Source: [Clostridium] colinum (GTDB lineage: Bacteria > Bacillota > Clostridia > Lachnospirales > CAG-274). Taken from it: a stretch of DNA of 64,000 bases. The position numbers and the translations under genes were made by a program. The notes below the pieces were generated by a model. That model did not search any database and was not told the DNA's origin. It saw only the letters and a list, made by a program, of their open reading frames with translations. Shown in pieces: positions 38,929-48,328 of this stretch (position 1 is its first letter; each line of letters opens with the position of its first letter). Location: positions 1,674,001 through 1,738,000 of the forward strand of contig NZ_OW712331.1 in the NCBI RefSeq assembly GCF_940677205.1, read 5' to 3'.

Positions 38929-39648
38929 TTATCCAAATTTTTCTCTTATTTTAGCTAATACTTTTTTCTCTATTCTAGAAACTTGCACCTGTGATACACC
39001 TATTAATTTAGCAACTTGGCTTTGTGTTTTATCTTCAAAATATCTAAGATTTATTACTGTTTTTTCTCTTGGGTCTAATTTTTCTATTATATCTTTTAGA
39101 ACAATGCTATCTACTATTTTTTCTTGGTTATCATTTTTTAGCTCTAGCTTATCTATCAAATATACACTTTTTCCATCATTTTGATAAACTGTACTATATA
39201 ATGACTCTACCTCTCTATCTGCATCTAAGGCTAAAACTAAATCTTCTACCGATACATCTATAGCTATTGCAAGCTCATTTATTGTAGGTTCTTCATTATT
39301 GTCTTTTGTAAGAGTATCTCTCATATATTTAGCTTTTGTAGCTATTTCTTTTAAAGGTCTAGACACTTTTATTAACCCATCATCTCTTAAAAATCTTTTT
39401 ATCTCACCCATAATCATAGGTACAGCATATGTAGAAAATTTTACTTCATAATTAGTATCAAATTTTTTAATACATTTTAAAAGCCCAATAGACCCTATCT
39501 GAAATAAATCTTCTGCATCATATCCTCTGTTTAAAAATCTTTTTACAACACTCCATATAAGCCCAGAATTTTGTTCTATTATTATTTCTACCGCTTTATC
39601 GTCTCCGTTTTGTGCAAGTTTTATTAGCTCTAATATATCACCATTCAT
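38929..39648 (-). CDS. sigF: Forespore sigma factor SigF
   Basis: Sigma-F is the first forespore-specific RNA polymerase sigma factor. Region 2 contains AEDLFQIGSIGLLKCIKKFD, region 3 VSRPLKEIATKA, and region 4 LDPREKTVINLRYFEDKTQS then VSQVQVSRIEKK. I start it at 39648, where AAGGAGGT stands about seven bases upstream; the longer GTG frame has no ribosome site. The 239-residue length is normal. The ribosome site lies next to the spoIIAB stop, so translation is tightly linked. SpoIIAB holds it inactive until SpoIIE acts. Confidence 0.96.
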   Translation of the reverse strand: MNGDILELIKLAQNGDDKAVEIIIEQNSGLIWSVVKRFLNRGYDAEDLFQIGSIGLLKCIKKFDTNYEVKFSTYAVPMIMGEIKRFLRDDGLIKVSRPLKEIATKAKYMRDTLTKDNNEEPTINELAIAIDVSVEDLVLALDADREVESLYSTVYQNDGKSVYLIDKLELKNDNQEKIVDSIVLKDIIEKLDPREKTVINLRYFEDKTQSQVAKLIGVSQVQVSRIEKKVLAKIREKFG

Positions 39649-39665
39649 TAGGTAACCTCCTTGCA

Positions 39666-40097
39666 CTAATTTTTATTTATTTTTTTTGCCAAACAAACTT
39701 TTGTACCTTCACCTAGCTTAGATATTACCTCTATACTATCCATAAATGTTTCCATAACAGTAAAACCCATTCCAGAGCGCTCCATATTTGGCTTTGATGT
39801 ATAAAGTGGTTCCATAGCTTTTTCTATATTTTCAATTCCTTTTCCTTTATCCTCTATGTCTATATATAATGTGTCATTTAATATTTTACATTCTATATGT
39901 ATTTTGCCATTTTCTATCCCTTCATAGCCGTGTATTATAGCATTAGTAACGGCTTCAGATACTGCCATTTTTATGTCATCTAACTGTTCTAAAGTTGGGT
40001 CTAATTGTGTAGCAAAAGCAGAAACGCTTATTCTTGCAAAAGCCTCATTTTTAGAATTAGCATCTAATATTAAACTAACTTTATTACTATATTGCAT
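39666..40097 (-). CDS. spoIIAB: Anti-sigma F factor SpoIIAB
   Basis: SpoIIAB is a GHKL-fold kinase that binds sigma-F and phosphorylates SpoIIAA. The N box is in VSEAVTNAIIHGYEG, the G1 box in EDKGKGIENIE and the G2 box in ERSGMGFTVME. The 143-residue length is normal. It sits between spoIIAA and sigF with spacing of 14 to 17 bases, the conserved order of the spoIIA operon. Confidence 0.97.
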   Translation of the reverse strand: MQYSNKVSLILDANSKNEAFARISVSAFATQLDPTLEQLDDIKMAVSEAVTNAIIHGYEGIENGKIHIECKILNDTLYIDIEDKGKGIENIEKAMEPLYTSKPNMERSGMGFTVMETFMDSIEVISKLGEGTKVCLAKKINKN

Positions 40098-40111
40098 TTT
40101 TTATTCTCCTC

Positions 40112-40447
40112 CTATATGCTATTTATAGCCTCTTCTTTTGTTACAAAACAATTTATTAATTTGTTAAGCCCAGACATATCAAATATTCTTTTGGCATTAT
40201 CTTTTAAACCAAATGCACATATTTTACCATTTTTTTCTTGTACTATTTTATATCTTCCTATAATCATTCCTATACCAGAGCTATCCATAAAATTTATATC
40301 TTCAAAATCTAAAATCATATTTTGACAACCTTGTTTATTAAATTCTCTATCTATTTTATCTCTTATATCTTCTGTATAATGATGGTCTATTTCTCCATAT
40401 AATTTAACTAATAATGTTCTATTAATTTTACTACACTCTATTTTCAC
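40112..40447 (-). CDS. spoIIAA: Anti-anti-sigma factor SpoIIAA
   Basis: SpoIIAA is a STAS-domain protein; its unphosphorylated form releases sigma-F from SpoIIAB. The phosphorylated serine is in DINFMDSSGIGM, Ser56 or Ser57 here. It is 111 residues long and starts with GTG after AGGAGG. It is the first gene of the spoIIA operon, and its phosphatase SpoIIE is at 10872-13217. I saw no convincing sigma-H promoter upstream. Confidence 0.96.
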   Translation of the reverse strand: MKIECSKINRTLLVKLYGEIDHHYTEDIRDKIDREFNKQGCQNMILDFEDINFMDSSGIGMIIGRYKIVQEKNGKICAFGLKDNAKRIFDMSGLNKLINCFVTKEEAINSI

Positions 40448-40611
40448 TTTTATTCCTCCTTAGTTTATGTATATATATATAATAACTTAATACATATACT
40501 CTTATCAACTTAAATCAAACTCATTAATTTTACTTTTTTTTATAAAATACTTTACTTTTTGATAAATACTGATAAAATATTTATATATTATACATTTTAT
40601 GGAGGTGAAAA

Positions 40612-41223
40612 ATGGAACCATTAACAGAAAAACAACAACTTATTTTAGATTATATAAAAACTCAAGTTAAACTAAATGGTGTCGTTCCATCTATTAGAGA
40701 AATTTGTAAAGCAACTGGCCTTTCTTCTACTTCTTCTGTTCATCTTCATCTGGAAAGCTTAGAAAAAAAAGGCTATATAAAAAGAAAACAATCAAAAAAT
40801 AGAAATATTGAAATTTTAGAAAAAAATTTTTATAATAACTACTATGAAGAATTAGTAAATATACCTATATTAGGCGATGTATCTGCTGGGTTACCTACCT
40901 TTGCAACAGAAAGTATTGAAAGCTATTTTCCTATCCCTGTTACCTATTTAAAAAATAATGATGCTTTTATGCTACGAGTTTTTGGAGATAGTATGATAAA
41001 TGCTGGTATACATGATGGAGATTTAGTTTTAGTAAACAAACAGTCTACTGCTAATAATAGAGATATAGTTATAGCTTTAATAGATGATGAAACAACTTGT
41101 AAAAGATTTTTTATAGAAAATAATACTGTAATTTTAAAACCAGAAAATGATTTATACAAACCTATAATATGTAAAAATGTTACTATTTTAGGAAAAGTAA
41201 TAGGTCTTTTTAGGAGTTTTTAA
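40612..41223 (+). CDS. lexA: SOS repressor LexA
   Basis: LexA represses DNA-damage genes and cleaves itself when RecA is active. The N-terminal winged helix (PSIREICKATGLSSTSSVHL) is followed by a cleavage site Ala92-Gly93 in GDVSAGLP, with the catalytic pair Ser127 (GDSMINAG) and Lys164 (TCKRFF). All key residues are present and the 203-residue length is normal. It is three bases from a DnaQ-like exonuclease gene, so repair functions may be co-regulated. No clear LexA box is visible by eye in front of it. Confidence 0.96.
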   Translation: MEPLTEKQQLILDYIKTQVKLNGVVPSIREICKATGLSSTSSVHLHLESLEKKGYIKRKQSKNRNIEILEKNFYNNYYEELVNIPILGDVSAGLPTFATESIESYFPIPVTYLKNNDAFMLRVFGDSMINAGIHDGDLVLVNKQSTANNRDIVIALIDDETTCKRFFIENNTVILKPENDLYKPIICKNVTILGKVIGLFRSF

Positions 41224-41226
41224 TCT

Positions 41227-41871
41227 ATGAATAAAGATTTTTTAAATAGCTTAATAAAAAAATCTGATTTAAAAAATACAGATTATTTTGTATATAATAA
41301 ATCAAAAACTATAAAAAATAACACAGAAAAAAATATTATATTTACAACTATATCTAACCCAAATTTTAAAAATTATATTGTACTAGACTTTGAAACAACA
41401 GGTTTATCACATATTAATGATAAAATTGTAGAAATAGGTGCTTTAAAAATAATAGATAATAATATAAAAGATAAATTTGATACACTTATAAATCCCAAAA
41501 CTACTATCCCACCTTTTATATCCAGTAAAATTAATATTACAAATGATATGGTTAAAAATAAGCCTTTTATTGAGGATATTTTTAAAGATTTTTTTGATTT
41601 TTTAGAAGATTTACCACTAGTTATACATAATGCAAAATTTGATATGAAATTTTTAATTCATAATACAAATAATTTAGGGTTTGATATTAAAAACTCTGCA
41701 TTAGATACTGTTTCTGTTACAAAAACTTTATTTCCAGAGCTAAAAAAATACAATCTAGCTTTTTTATGTAATCATTTTAACATATCAAATCCAAATGCTC
41801 ATAGAGCTATGTCAGATGTTTTAGCTACGTATGAATTATACAAAATTTTATATAATAAATTTAATAAATAA
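41227..41871 (+). CDS. DnaQ-like 3'-5' exonuclease
   Basis: This 214-residue protein has an RNase-T/DnaQ-type exonuclease domain from about residue 52. Exo I is VLDFETTGLS, Exo II is LVIHNAKFDMKFL and Exo III is PNAHRAMSDVLATYEL, supplying the DEDDh catalytic residues. It resembles the proofreading domain of PolC or DNA polymerase III epsilon but lacks a polymerase. It begins three bases after lexA and must share its message. A role in repair is inferred from this context. Confidence 0.85.
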   Translation: MNKDFLNSLIKKSDLKNTDYFVYNKSKTIKNNTEKNIIFTTISNPNFKNYIVLDFETTGLSHINDKIVEIGALKIIDNNIKDKFDTLINPKTTIPPFISSKINITNDMVKNKPFIEDIFKDFFDFLEDLPLVIHNAKFDMKFLIHNTNNLGFDIKNSALDTVSVTKTLFPELKKYNLAFLCNHFNISNPNAHRAMSDVLATYELYKILYNKFNK

Positions 41872-41913
41872 AAAAATAGCCACCTTAAATTATGTTTTAA
41901 AGTGGCTATTTTT
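41871..41913. terminator. Terminator between the exonuclease and a convergent gene
   Basis: AAAATAGCCAC-C-TTAAA pairs with TTTAAAGTGGCTATTTT, with one bulged base and flanking A/T runs on both strands. It can act in both directions. Confidence 0.85.
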
Positions 41914-42504
41914 TTATTTATTATTTATAATATTGTAATTTTCATCTGTATTATACCAACCAGTTATTTTCCATTTATCCCCTTCTATCTTTAAATAGTA
42001 AAGATAATAATAAGTTTGAAATAGATTATCTTTTTTATCAACTTTTACATATGCTATATTATTATTTCTTGGGTCATACATAGTTGGCTTAACTTCTATA
42101 CTTGTTATTTTTACTTTATTTTCTTTTAAATTTTCTATGCTAGCTAAAACATTATTTGTTTGTTCTTCTAAAGAGTTTTTAGATATTATTTCATCTGATA
42201 ACAAAATTCTTTGTTTTTCTAATATATTAGAAACTATTGACATATCTTTTATTTTATCTCCATATAAAAGCTTATATCCTTCTGTATATAAACTAACTAC
42301 TTCTTCTGGTGTTTTAGGATAATTTTCTTCACTTATGCTCATAACTTTTTCATATATTGGTTTTGCAACAGATTTATCTTCTTTATCAAAATATCCTGCT
42401 GTATCATTACTATTAATGCTAGAAAAAACAAAAAAACCTATTAAAATAAAAATAACTAAAATTATAAAAAGTATACCTATTACATTATTCCCTTTTTTTG
42501 TCAT
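41914..42504 (-). CDS. Membrane-anchored protein of unknown function, DUF6715-like
   Basis: This 196-residue protein has one N-terminal membrane span (about residues 8-30) and an extracytoplasmic domain. The domain has a PKTPEEVVSLYTEGYKLLYG helix and a C-terminal WKITGWYNTDE stretch typical of NTF2-like folds. It resembles DUF6715 proteins found beside engB in Lachnospiraceae, but I hold that name loosely. It starts 10 bases after engB and is probably co-transcribed. Confidence 0.6.
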   Translation of the reverse strand: MTKKGNNVIGILFIILVIFILIGFFVFSSINSNDTAGYFDKEDKSVAKPIYEKVMSISEENYPKTPEEVVSLYTEGYKLLYGDKIKDMSIVSNILEKQRILLSDEIISKNSLEEQTNNVLASIENLKENKVKITSIEVKPTMYDPRNNNIAYVKVDKKDNLFQTYYYLYYLKIEGDKWKITGWYNTDENYNIINNK

Positions 42505-42514
42505 AGTATCACCT

Positions 42515-43099
42515 CTATTTTATAATATCTTTTATAATATCCCACAAATTTTCTCTTCCATCTTTAGTTTGGCTAGAAAAAGGAAGTAATATATCTTCTT
42601 TATCAAGCTCAAGACTTTTTCTTATTACTGCTAAATGTTTATTTATTTGGCTTCTTTTTAATTTATCACTTTTTGTAGTAACTATTATTATTTTATACCC
42701 ATAATGTTTTAGCCAATCATACATTATTTTATCATTATTACTAGGTTCGTGTCTTATATCTATTAATAATATTATAGATTTTAATTGCTCTCTTTCTAAA
42801 AGATATTCTTCTATCATTTTGCCCCATTTTTCAATTTCAGACTTAGAAGCTCTAGCATAACCATATCCTGGTAAATCTACAAAATGTACTATATTTTCTA
42901 TGTTATAAAAATTTATAGTTCTTGTTTTTCCAGGGTTTTGGCTTGTTCTTGCTAAAGATTTTCTATTTACCATACAATTTATAAGAGAAGATTTTCCTAC
43001 GTTAGATTTTCCTACAAAGGCTATTTCTGGTAAATCTGTATTAGGGTATTGGTCTTTTCTTCCACAAACTGCCGTCAATTCTACATTATTTACATTCAT
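42515..43099 (-). CDS. engB: Ribosome assembly GTPase EngB (YsxC/YihA)
   Basis: EngB is a small essential GTPase for 50S ribosome assembly. G1 is GKSNVGKSS (about residues 30-38), G3 is DLPGYG, G4 is TKSD and the C-terminal SSQTKDG is G5. The 194-residue length is normal. It lies upstream of a small membrane protein gene on the same strand. Confidence 0.96.
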   Translation of the reverse strand: MNVNNVELTAVCGRKDQYPNTDLPEIAFVGKSNVGKSSLINCMVNRKSLARTSQNPGKTRTINFYNIENIVHFVDLPGYGYARASKSEIEKWGKMIEEYLLEREQLKSIILLIDIRHEPSNNDKIMYDWLKHYGYKIIIVTTKSDKLKRSQINKHLAVIRKSLELDKEDILLPFSSQTKDGRENLWDIIKDIIK

Positions 43100-43226
43100 A
43101 AAACTCTCCTTATTGTCATATCTCTAGATATGTTAAGCCTATATTTTAATTTATATATATATTATTTATCTTTAATCGTTATTTGTCAATAGCTATTTAA
43201 ATTTTATAAAAATGATAACAAACTAT

Positions 43227-43255
43227 TTGAAATATATATAAATTTATTGTATAAT
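43227..43255 (+). promoter_or_regulatory. Promoter of uppP
   Basis: TTGAAA (43227-43232), 17 bases, TATAAT (43250-43255), then an AAAGGAGG ribosome site before the ATG at 43308. Confidence 0.7.
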
Positions 43256-43307
43256 TTAGGAAAGTTTTTACGTTAATAAAAATATCTTTTTATAAAGGAG
43301 GTAGATT

Positions 43308-44135
43308 ATGCAAAATCTAATAGAAATTTTTAAAGCTATATTTTTAGGTATTGTTGAAGGTATAACTGAATGGTTGCCTATTAGTAGTACTGGTCATATG
43401 ATTTTAGTAGAACAAGTTTTATCCCTTAATTTAAGTGATAAATTTAAAGAAATGTTTTTTGTTGTTATCCAACTTGGTGCTATATTAGCTGTTATATTTA
43501 TATATTTTCATAAGCTAAACCCATTTTCACCTAGTAAAACAAAAAGACAAAAGCATCAAACATTTATCCTTTGGTTTAAGGTTATATTTGCTTGTATACC
43601 TGCTGGAATAATAGGTATTTTATTTGATGACAAAATAGACGCTTTATTTTATAACTATCCAACCGTTGCTACTATGTTAATTGTTTATGGTATACTATTT
43701 ATATATATAGAAAATGTTCATAAAGATAAATCTTTTAAAGTAAATACATTAAATGCTTTATCTTACAAAACTGCTTTTTTTATTGGACTTTTTCAAGTTT
43801 TAGCCCTAATACCTGGTACATCTAGGTCTGGAGCTACCATAGTAGGCGCTATGCTTATTGGTACATCTAGAGTTGTAGCTACAGAATTTACGTTCTTTTT
43901 AGCTATTCCTGTTATGCTTGGTGCTAGCCTTTTAAAAGTCTTAAAATTTGGCTTTGAATGGAGCCCTCTAGAAATACAAGTTTTATTATCTGGAACAATT
44001 GTTTCTTTTGTTGTTTCTATATTTGCTATAAAATTTTTAGTAAACTATATAAAAACTAACAATTTTAAAGTATTTGGATATTATAGAATTATACTTGGTA
44101 TAATAGTTTTAGGTTTCTTTTTCTTAAATAAATAA
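43308..44135 (+). CDS. uppP: Undecaprenyl-diphosphate phosphatase UppP/BacA
   Basis: UppP recycles the lipid carrier of cell-wall synthesis and can give bacitracin resistance. The family motifs [17 protein letters not shown] and [14 protein letters not shown] are intact, and there are about eight membrane segments. The 275-residue length is normal. It is followed by a D-Ala-D-Ala carboxypeptidase gene, so both products act on the peptidoglycan cycle. They may share a transcript. Confidence 0.96.
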   Translation: MQNLIEIFKAIFLGIVEGITEWLPISSTGHMILVEQVLSLNLSDKFKEMFFVVIQLGAILAVIFIYFHKLNPFSPSKTKRQKHQTFILWFKVIFACIPAGIIGILFDDKIDALFYNYPTVATMLIVYGILFIYIENVHKDKSFKVNTLNALSYKTAFFIGLFQVLALIPGTSRSGATIVGAMLIGTSRVVATEFTFFLAIPVMLGASLLKVLKFGFEWSPLEIQVLLSGTIVSFVVSIFAIKFLVNYIKTNNFKVFGYYRIILGIIVLGFFFLNK

Positions 44136-44205
44136 CTAAATAAATTTAATATAATATAAAAAACTGGGAAAAATAATTTTATAAATTTATAAAGGAGTTA
44201 CTAAA

Positions 44206-45354
44206 ATGAAAAAATTTATAATATTTTTCTTAGTTTTTTTTATTTTATCTAACAATATAGTTTTGGCAGATAATAAAGAAAAAATCGTTAAAGTTGACGC
44301 AAAAAGTGCTATATTAATGGACTATGAAACTGGTAGAGTTCTTTTTGCAAAAAATGAAACAGAACCAATGGCTATGGCTAGTACAACAAAAATAATGACT
44401 GCTATACTTGCAATAGAAAATGGAAATTTAGAAGATACTGTTAAAGTTAGTAAAAATGCTACAAAAGCTCCTCCAGTAAAGATGAACTTAAAAGAAAATG
44501 AAGAAATAAAACTAAAAGACTTGCTATATGCATTAATGTTACAATCTTCTAATGATGCTGCTGTAGCAATAGCAGAACATATAGATAAAGATGTAGATAC
44601 ATTTTGTAATAATATGACAAAAAAGGCAAAAGATATAGGTGCAAAAGATACAGTATTTAGAACACCTAATGGGTTAGATGCTTTAGACCATCATTCCACT
44701 GCATATGATATGTCTTTAATAGCAAGATATGCTCTTAATAATAAACAGTTTGTAGATATTATAAATACAAAACAAGTTAGTTTTAAAACTAATATGTCTT
44801 CTTATGATGTAATAAATAAAAACAGACTTTTATCCGAATTTGAAGGAGCTAATGGTGTAAAAACAGGCTTTACAAATAAAGCTGGACATTGTTTTGTTGG
44901 CTCTGCTACACAAAATGGTATGACTCTTATATCTGTTGTATTAGCTAGTGGCTGGGGAGAAAAAGGAAAAAAACAAAAATGGGTAGATACAAAAACTCTA
45001 TTAAACTATGGATTTGAAAATTTTTCTTATGAAAAAATACTATCTAAAGATGACTGTACAGACACTATATCTATTATAAAAGGTGAAGAAAATACTATGC
45101 CTTTATACTATGAAGATGATATTGTTTTACCTTTATCTAAAGATGAAAAAAATAATATATCTATTAAATTAGATTATATAAAAACTTTAAATGCACCTGT
45201 AAAAAAAGATGAAAAAGTAGGTGTTGCTTATATATATATTAATAATAGCCTTGTAGCACAAACTAATATATTACCAAAAAAAGATATTGATAAAAAAACA
45301 TTTTATTCATATATAAATGAAATATTTAAAAATTGGATTAATATTTTAAATTAA
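44206..45354 (+). CDS. D-alanyl-D-alanine carboxypeptidase, DacF/PBP5 type
   Basis: This enzyme removes the terminal D-Ala of peptidoglycan stem peptides. A signal peptide (residues 1-21) is followed by the serine motifs STTK (Ser59-Lys62), SSN in LQSSNDAAVAIAE, and KTG in NGVKTGFTNKAGH. A C-terminal PBP5-like beta domain occupies about residues 280-360, and the end could be a membrane-binding helix. The 382-residue length is typical. Spore-formers have several such enzymes; whether this one is vegetative or DacF is not clear. Confidence 0.92.
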   Translation: MKKFIIFFLVFFILSNNIVLADNKEKIVKVDAKSAILMDYETGRVLFAKNETEPMAMASTTKIMTAILAIENGNLEDTVKVSKNATKAPPVKMNLKENEEIKLKDLLYALMLQSSNDAAVAIAEHIDKDVDTFCNNMTKKAKDIGAKDTVFRTPNGLDALDHHSTAYDMSLIARYALNNKQFVDIINTKQVSFKTNMSSYDVINKNRLLSEFEGANGVKTGFTNKAGHCFVGSATQNGMTLISVVLASGWGEKGKKQKWVDTKTLLNYGFENFSYEKILSKDDCTDTISIIKGEENTMPLYYEDDIVLPLSKDEKNNISIKLDYIKTLNAPVKKDEKVGVAYIYINNSLVAQTNILPKKDIDKKTFYSYINEIFKNWINILN

Positions 45355-45381
45355 ATATTATTATTAATCATTAATTTTAAT

Positions 45382-45408
45382 AAACCCACCAAATAAACTG
45401 GTGGGTTT
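45382..45408. terminator. Hairpin between convergent genes
   Basis: AAACCCACCA pairs with TGGTGGGTTT over a seven-base loop, followed by moderately T-rich sequence on each side. It separates the carboxypeptidase and the minus-strand membrane gene. Confidence 0.7.
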
Positions 45409-45422
45409 GTAATATATTTTTA

Positions 45423-45809
45423 CTATTTTAAAGCTTTTTCTTTTATATCAAAGCAAGATACTGAGATAGACATAAAAGCTCCTATCAAAGGTAAATAAAT
45501 GTCATAAATATCACTAGAGTTTAAACATAAAACACTAAAAATCAAGTTAAAAATACCAAATCCTATAAAAATAAATTTTAAAGGTTTATATGCTTCGTTA
45601 CTATCTGAAAGAATTTTTTCTTTTAAAAGTATAATTATCGATATAAAATATAAAATATATGATGTTATCATTATGCTATTTTCATATGTAGTACTAAGTT
45701 TTGCAATAATATTTAATATAAAAGATAAATAAACTAAATTTTTTACAACTTTACTTTTAACGTGCTTTAAAAAACATATTATAATCAAACAAATATATCG
45801 TTGTAACAT
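45423..45809 (-). CDS. Small polytopic membrane protein of unknown function
   Basis: This 128-residue protein has about four hydrophobic segments and no recognised motif. A perfect AAAGGAGG site stands before the ATG at 45809, which supports it as a real gene. It ends KEKALK. It lies alone between the carboxypeptidase gene and tRNA-Leu. The 45810-45996 stretch upstream is AT-rich without other features. Confidence 0.55.
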   Translation of the reverse strand: MLQRYICLIIICFLKHVKSKVVKNLVYLSFILNIIAKLSTTYENSIMITSYILYFISIIILLKEKILSDSNEAYKPLKFIFIGFGIFNLIFSVLCLNSSDIYDIYLPLIGAFMSISVSCFDIKEKALK

Positions 45810-45996
45810 ATTATAGCCTCCTTTAAACTTTATTTCTTATTTAATATTATACTCTTTTATTTTTCTATTTCAATAGTAGAAATTAACATTTTTTATTATA
45901 TTTTAAATTAAAAAATTATATATTTTACAAATATAAGTTATTTTCTACTAAATTATAAAAATCTTTTTTATGTATATAGCATATTTACATATTAAA

Positions 45997-46023
45997 AAGC
46001 TAGTACCTAAAAGGTACTAGCTT
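45997..46023 (-). terminator. Terminator of the tRNA-Leu transcript
   Basis: AAGCTAGTACCT pairs with AGGTACTAGCTT around a three-base loop, with TTTTT following on the minus strand. Confidence 0.85.
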
Positions 46024-46031
46024 CTATTATA

Positions 46032-46110
46032 TGCGGATAGTGGGACTTGAACCCACACTCCTAGGAACTAGATTCTAAGTCTAGCGCGTCTGCCATTCCG
46101 CCATATCCGC
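46032..46110 (-). tRNA. tRNA-Leu, anticodon UAG
   Basis: The minus strand folds as a cloverleaf. The acceptor stem is GCGGATA with TATCCGC and discriminator A. The D arm GCGGAATGGCAGACGC has the leucine pattern. The anticodon stem CTAGA..TCTAG has loop CTTAGAA, giving anticodon TAG. The T arm is GTGGG TTCAAGT CCCAC. The variable arm is short for a leucine tRNA (79 bases in all). CCA is not encoded. Confidence 0.95.
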
Positions 46111-46173
46111 TAATATTGACTGCCAATATAATATAACATATATTTTATATTGTGTCAATAGTTTTTAAATATT

Positions 46174-46491
46174 TTAACTTTTGCTTTCATTTTTTTGATT
46201 ATTTTCTATTAAACTTAAAAATGGATATGGATTTATCCAAAATTCATCTTTAGTAAGTGTAGTTTCTGCTTCTATTCCTAAATGTAGGTGAACCTCAAAA
46301 TTACCTTTTGTTCCTTCAATTTTACTATACCCTGTATTTCCCATATACCCTATGACATTACCTGCTAATATTTTTTGCCCCTTTTCAATCCCTTCTTCAT
46401 AACTATCTAAATGAGCATAATAATAATAGTTACCACTTTTGGCCTTTATCCCTACTCTGTATCCTCCTTTTTCATTCCACCATAATGACAA
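46174..46491 (-). pseudogene. C-terminal half of a split M23 metallopeptidase gene
   Basis: The frame encodes only the end of an M23 (LytM-like) domain: WNEKGGYRVGIKAKSGNYYY, AHLDSYEEGIEKGQKILAGN and the second zinc motif HLHLGI. It lacks the N-terminal membrane anchor and the first zinc motif, which are at 57683-58270 on the same strand. A TTG start at 46491 is formal only and has no ribosome site. Joined at the TG of the tryptophan codon (46478-46479) it continues the other half in frame. The 11.2 kb between them is the mobile element. Confidence 0.85.
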
Positions 46492-46510
46492 TTTAAAACT
46501 TTAAAATATT

Positions 46511-48109
46511 TTAAATACATTTTTTATAATTAAAATATATTTGTACAGTTTTATTTTCAAATACAACAATTTTTTTTATTAAAATTTTTATTATATCACT
46601 TGTTAATACTTGTTTATCTTTAAAACTTAAATAACTACCTTTTTTATTAAAATCATTTTTTATCAAATTTAGCTTATTTTCTAATATATTTTTAGTTTTT
46701 ATCAAATTTTCTTCTTTTTCTAAATACATATTTTTATTAAAAATATAATCATCTTCTAATAAAATATTATTTATGTAATCTTCATATATTATTTTAGAAA
46801 AGTTTTTTAATTTTATTATTTCATTTTCAATATCTTTAATTTTTTTAATTAACATACTTTCTTCTAAATATAAATTATTTTTATTTAAATTTGATATATC
46901 CTTTAAGTTTATAAATAATTCTACTTGATTTTTTATTTCATTAAAAACTATTTCTTCAATATAAATTGATTTTATTGTTTTAAACTTGCAATTATTTATG
47001 CTATGATATTTACATTCAAAAAAATCATACAGACTTATATCATATTTAGTTTTTTTGCTTTTTTGTCTTCTTATCAAATTTTTATTACATTCACCACATT
47101 TTATATATCCTTTAAATATATTTTCTTTTTTATCTAGCATTTTCTTGTTATTATTATAAATTTCATTTGCTCTACTATTTATATTTTGTACTTTAATAAA
47201 CATATCTTTAGGTATTATTGGTTGATGAGTATTTCCCACTATAATATGCTCATTTTCATTAGATAATATTGTATTTTTTATAGATACAGTTTTATACTTC
47301 CGTTGTACTAAATTTCCTATATAAACTTGATTTGTTAGTATATTTTTTATACTTTTATCAATCCATTTACTATCTTTAAATTTATCATTTTTAATTAAAC
47401 CTTTACTATATAAATAAGCATAAGGTGATAAAATGTTTTTTTTATTTAAAATATTTGCAATTTTTGTATATCCATATCCTTTTAGCCTTAAATCAAATAT
47501 TTCTTTTACAATAGGGGCTGTTTCTTCATTTATAACAAGCTTATTTATATCATTTTGATTTTTTAAATAACCATATGATGCAAAACTGCCTATAAACTCT
47601 CCTTTTTCTTGTTTTTCTCTAAATACAGTAGTAATTTTTTTTGATATATCTTTCGCATAAACTTCGTTTGCTATATTTTTAAGATGCATTATTAATGCTT
47701 CTTTTGTATTTTCATTATTACTATCATAATTGTCATTTATAGCTATAAATCTAACATTTATAAAAGGAAATATTTTTTCAATATAATTTCCACATTCTAC
47801 ATAGTTTCTTCCAAAGCGTGATAAATCTTTTACTATAACACAATTTATCTTATTTTGTTTTATATCTTCTAAAAGTCTTTCAAATTCATCTCTTTTAAAA
47901 TTAGTTCCTGTTTTATTATTATCTTCATAAATATCTGCTAATACAAACTCTTCTTTATTTCTTATATAGTCTAAAATTATATTTTTTTGATTTTCTATTG
48001 TATCTATATTTTTAGTATTATTAAAAACTGATAATCTAGTATATATACCTACTTTATATATTTGATTGTCCAATTTTTTTTGTATATTTTTTCTACTTTT
48101 TCTAGCCAC
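46511..48109 (-). CDS. Large serine recombinase 1
   Basis: This 532-residue site-specific recombinase has the resolvase domain with nucleophile Ser in GIYTRLSVF (about residue 27), then DLSRFGRNYVECGNYIEKIF. A recombinase domain follows (TKIANILNKKNILSP), then a zinc ribbon (CGECNKNLI with later cysteines), a coiled coil and a C-terminal IYFNYKK. A GTG start follows GGAGGGG. It reads toward the left end of the element, whose boundary is 31 bases past its stop. It is therefore the best candidate for integrating and excising the whole element. It is related to recombinase 2. Confidence 0.92.
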   Translation of the reverse strand: MARKSRKNIQKKLDNQIYKVGIYTRLSVFNNTKNIDTIENQKNIILDYIRNKEEFVLADIYEDNNKTGTNFKRDEFERLLEDIKQNKINCVIVKDLSRFGRNYVECGNYIEKIFPFINVRFIAINDNYDSNNENTKEALIMHLKNIANEVYAKDISKKITTVFREKQEKGEFIGSFASYGYLKNQNDINKLVINEETAPIVKEIFDLRLKGYGYTKIANILNKKNILSPYAYLYSKGLIKNDKFKDSKWIDKSIKNILTNQVYIGNLVQRKYKTVSIKNTILSNENEHIIVGNTHQPIIPKDMFIKVQNINSRANEIYNNNKKMLDKKENIFKGYIKCGECNKNLIRRQKSKKTKYDISLYDFFECKYHSINNCKFKTIKSIYIEEIVFNEIKNQVELFINLKDISNLNKNNLYLEESMLIKKIKDIENEIIKLKNFSKIIYEDYINNILLEDDYIFNKNMYLEKEENLIKTKNILENKLNLIKNDFNKKGSYLSFKDKQVLTSDIIKILIKKIVVFENKTVQIYFNYKKCI

Positions 48110-48260
48110 ATAACCCCTCCTTATAGCTTATTTATTAATATATTTAGTAATTATCATAATTATTCTAAAAAAGATAATTTATTAATATTTTATGTATTTT
48201 TAATCAATTTTTAGTGCAATTTTAACATTTTTATCATAATTTTTTTATAAAAAATGACAA

Positions 48261-48289
48261 TTGACCCTGTATATATAAATATATATAAT
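48261..48289 (+). promoter_or_regulatory. Promoter of the mannose-family PTS operon
   Basis: TTGACC (48261-48266), 17 bases, TATAAT (48284-48289), then GGGAGG before the ATG at 48329. It is an ordinary sigma-A promoter; I saw no sigma-54 -24/-12 pair, which many mannose PTS operons use. Confidence 0.7.
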
Positions 48290-48328
48290 TATATAATATT
48301 AATTATTTTAGAAGGGAGGAATAGTGGT

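Noticed and set aside
40448-40530. Sigma-H promoter before spoIIAA
   Set aside because: No acceptable AGGAWWT and GAAT pair at the right spacing could be found by eye.
40500-40611. LexA box before lexA
   Set aside because: Neither a CGAAC-N4-GTTCG type nor a GAAC-N4-GTTC palindrome is present.
46032-46110. tRNA-Leu as the integration site of the nearby element
   Set aside because: The element boundary lies in the M23 coding sequence about 370 bases away, the tRNA is intact and no repeat of its 3' end was seen at the other junction.
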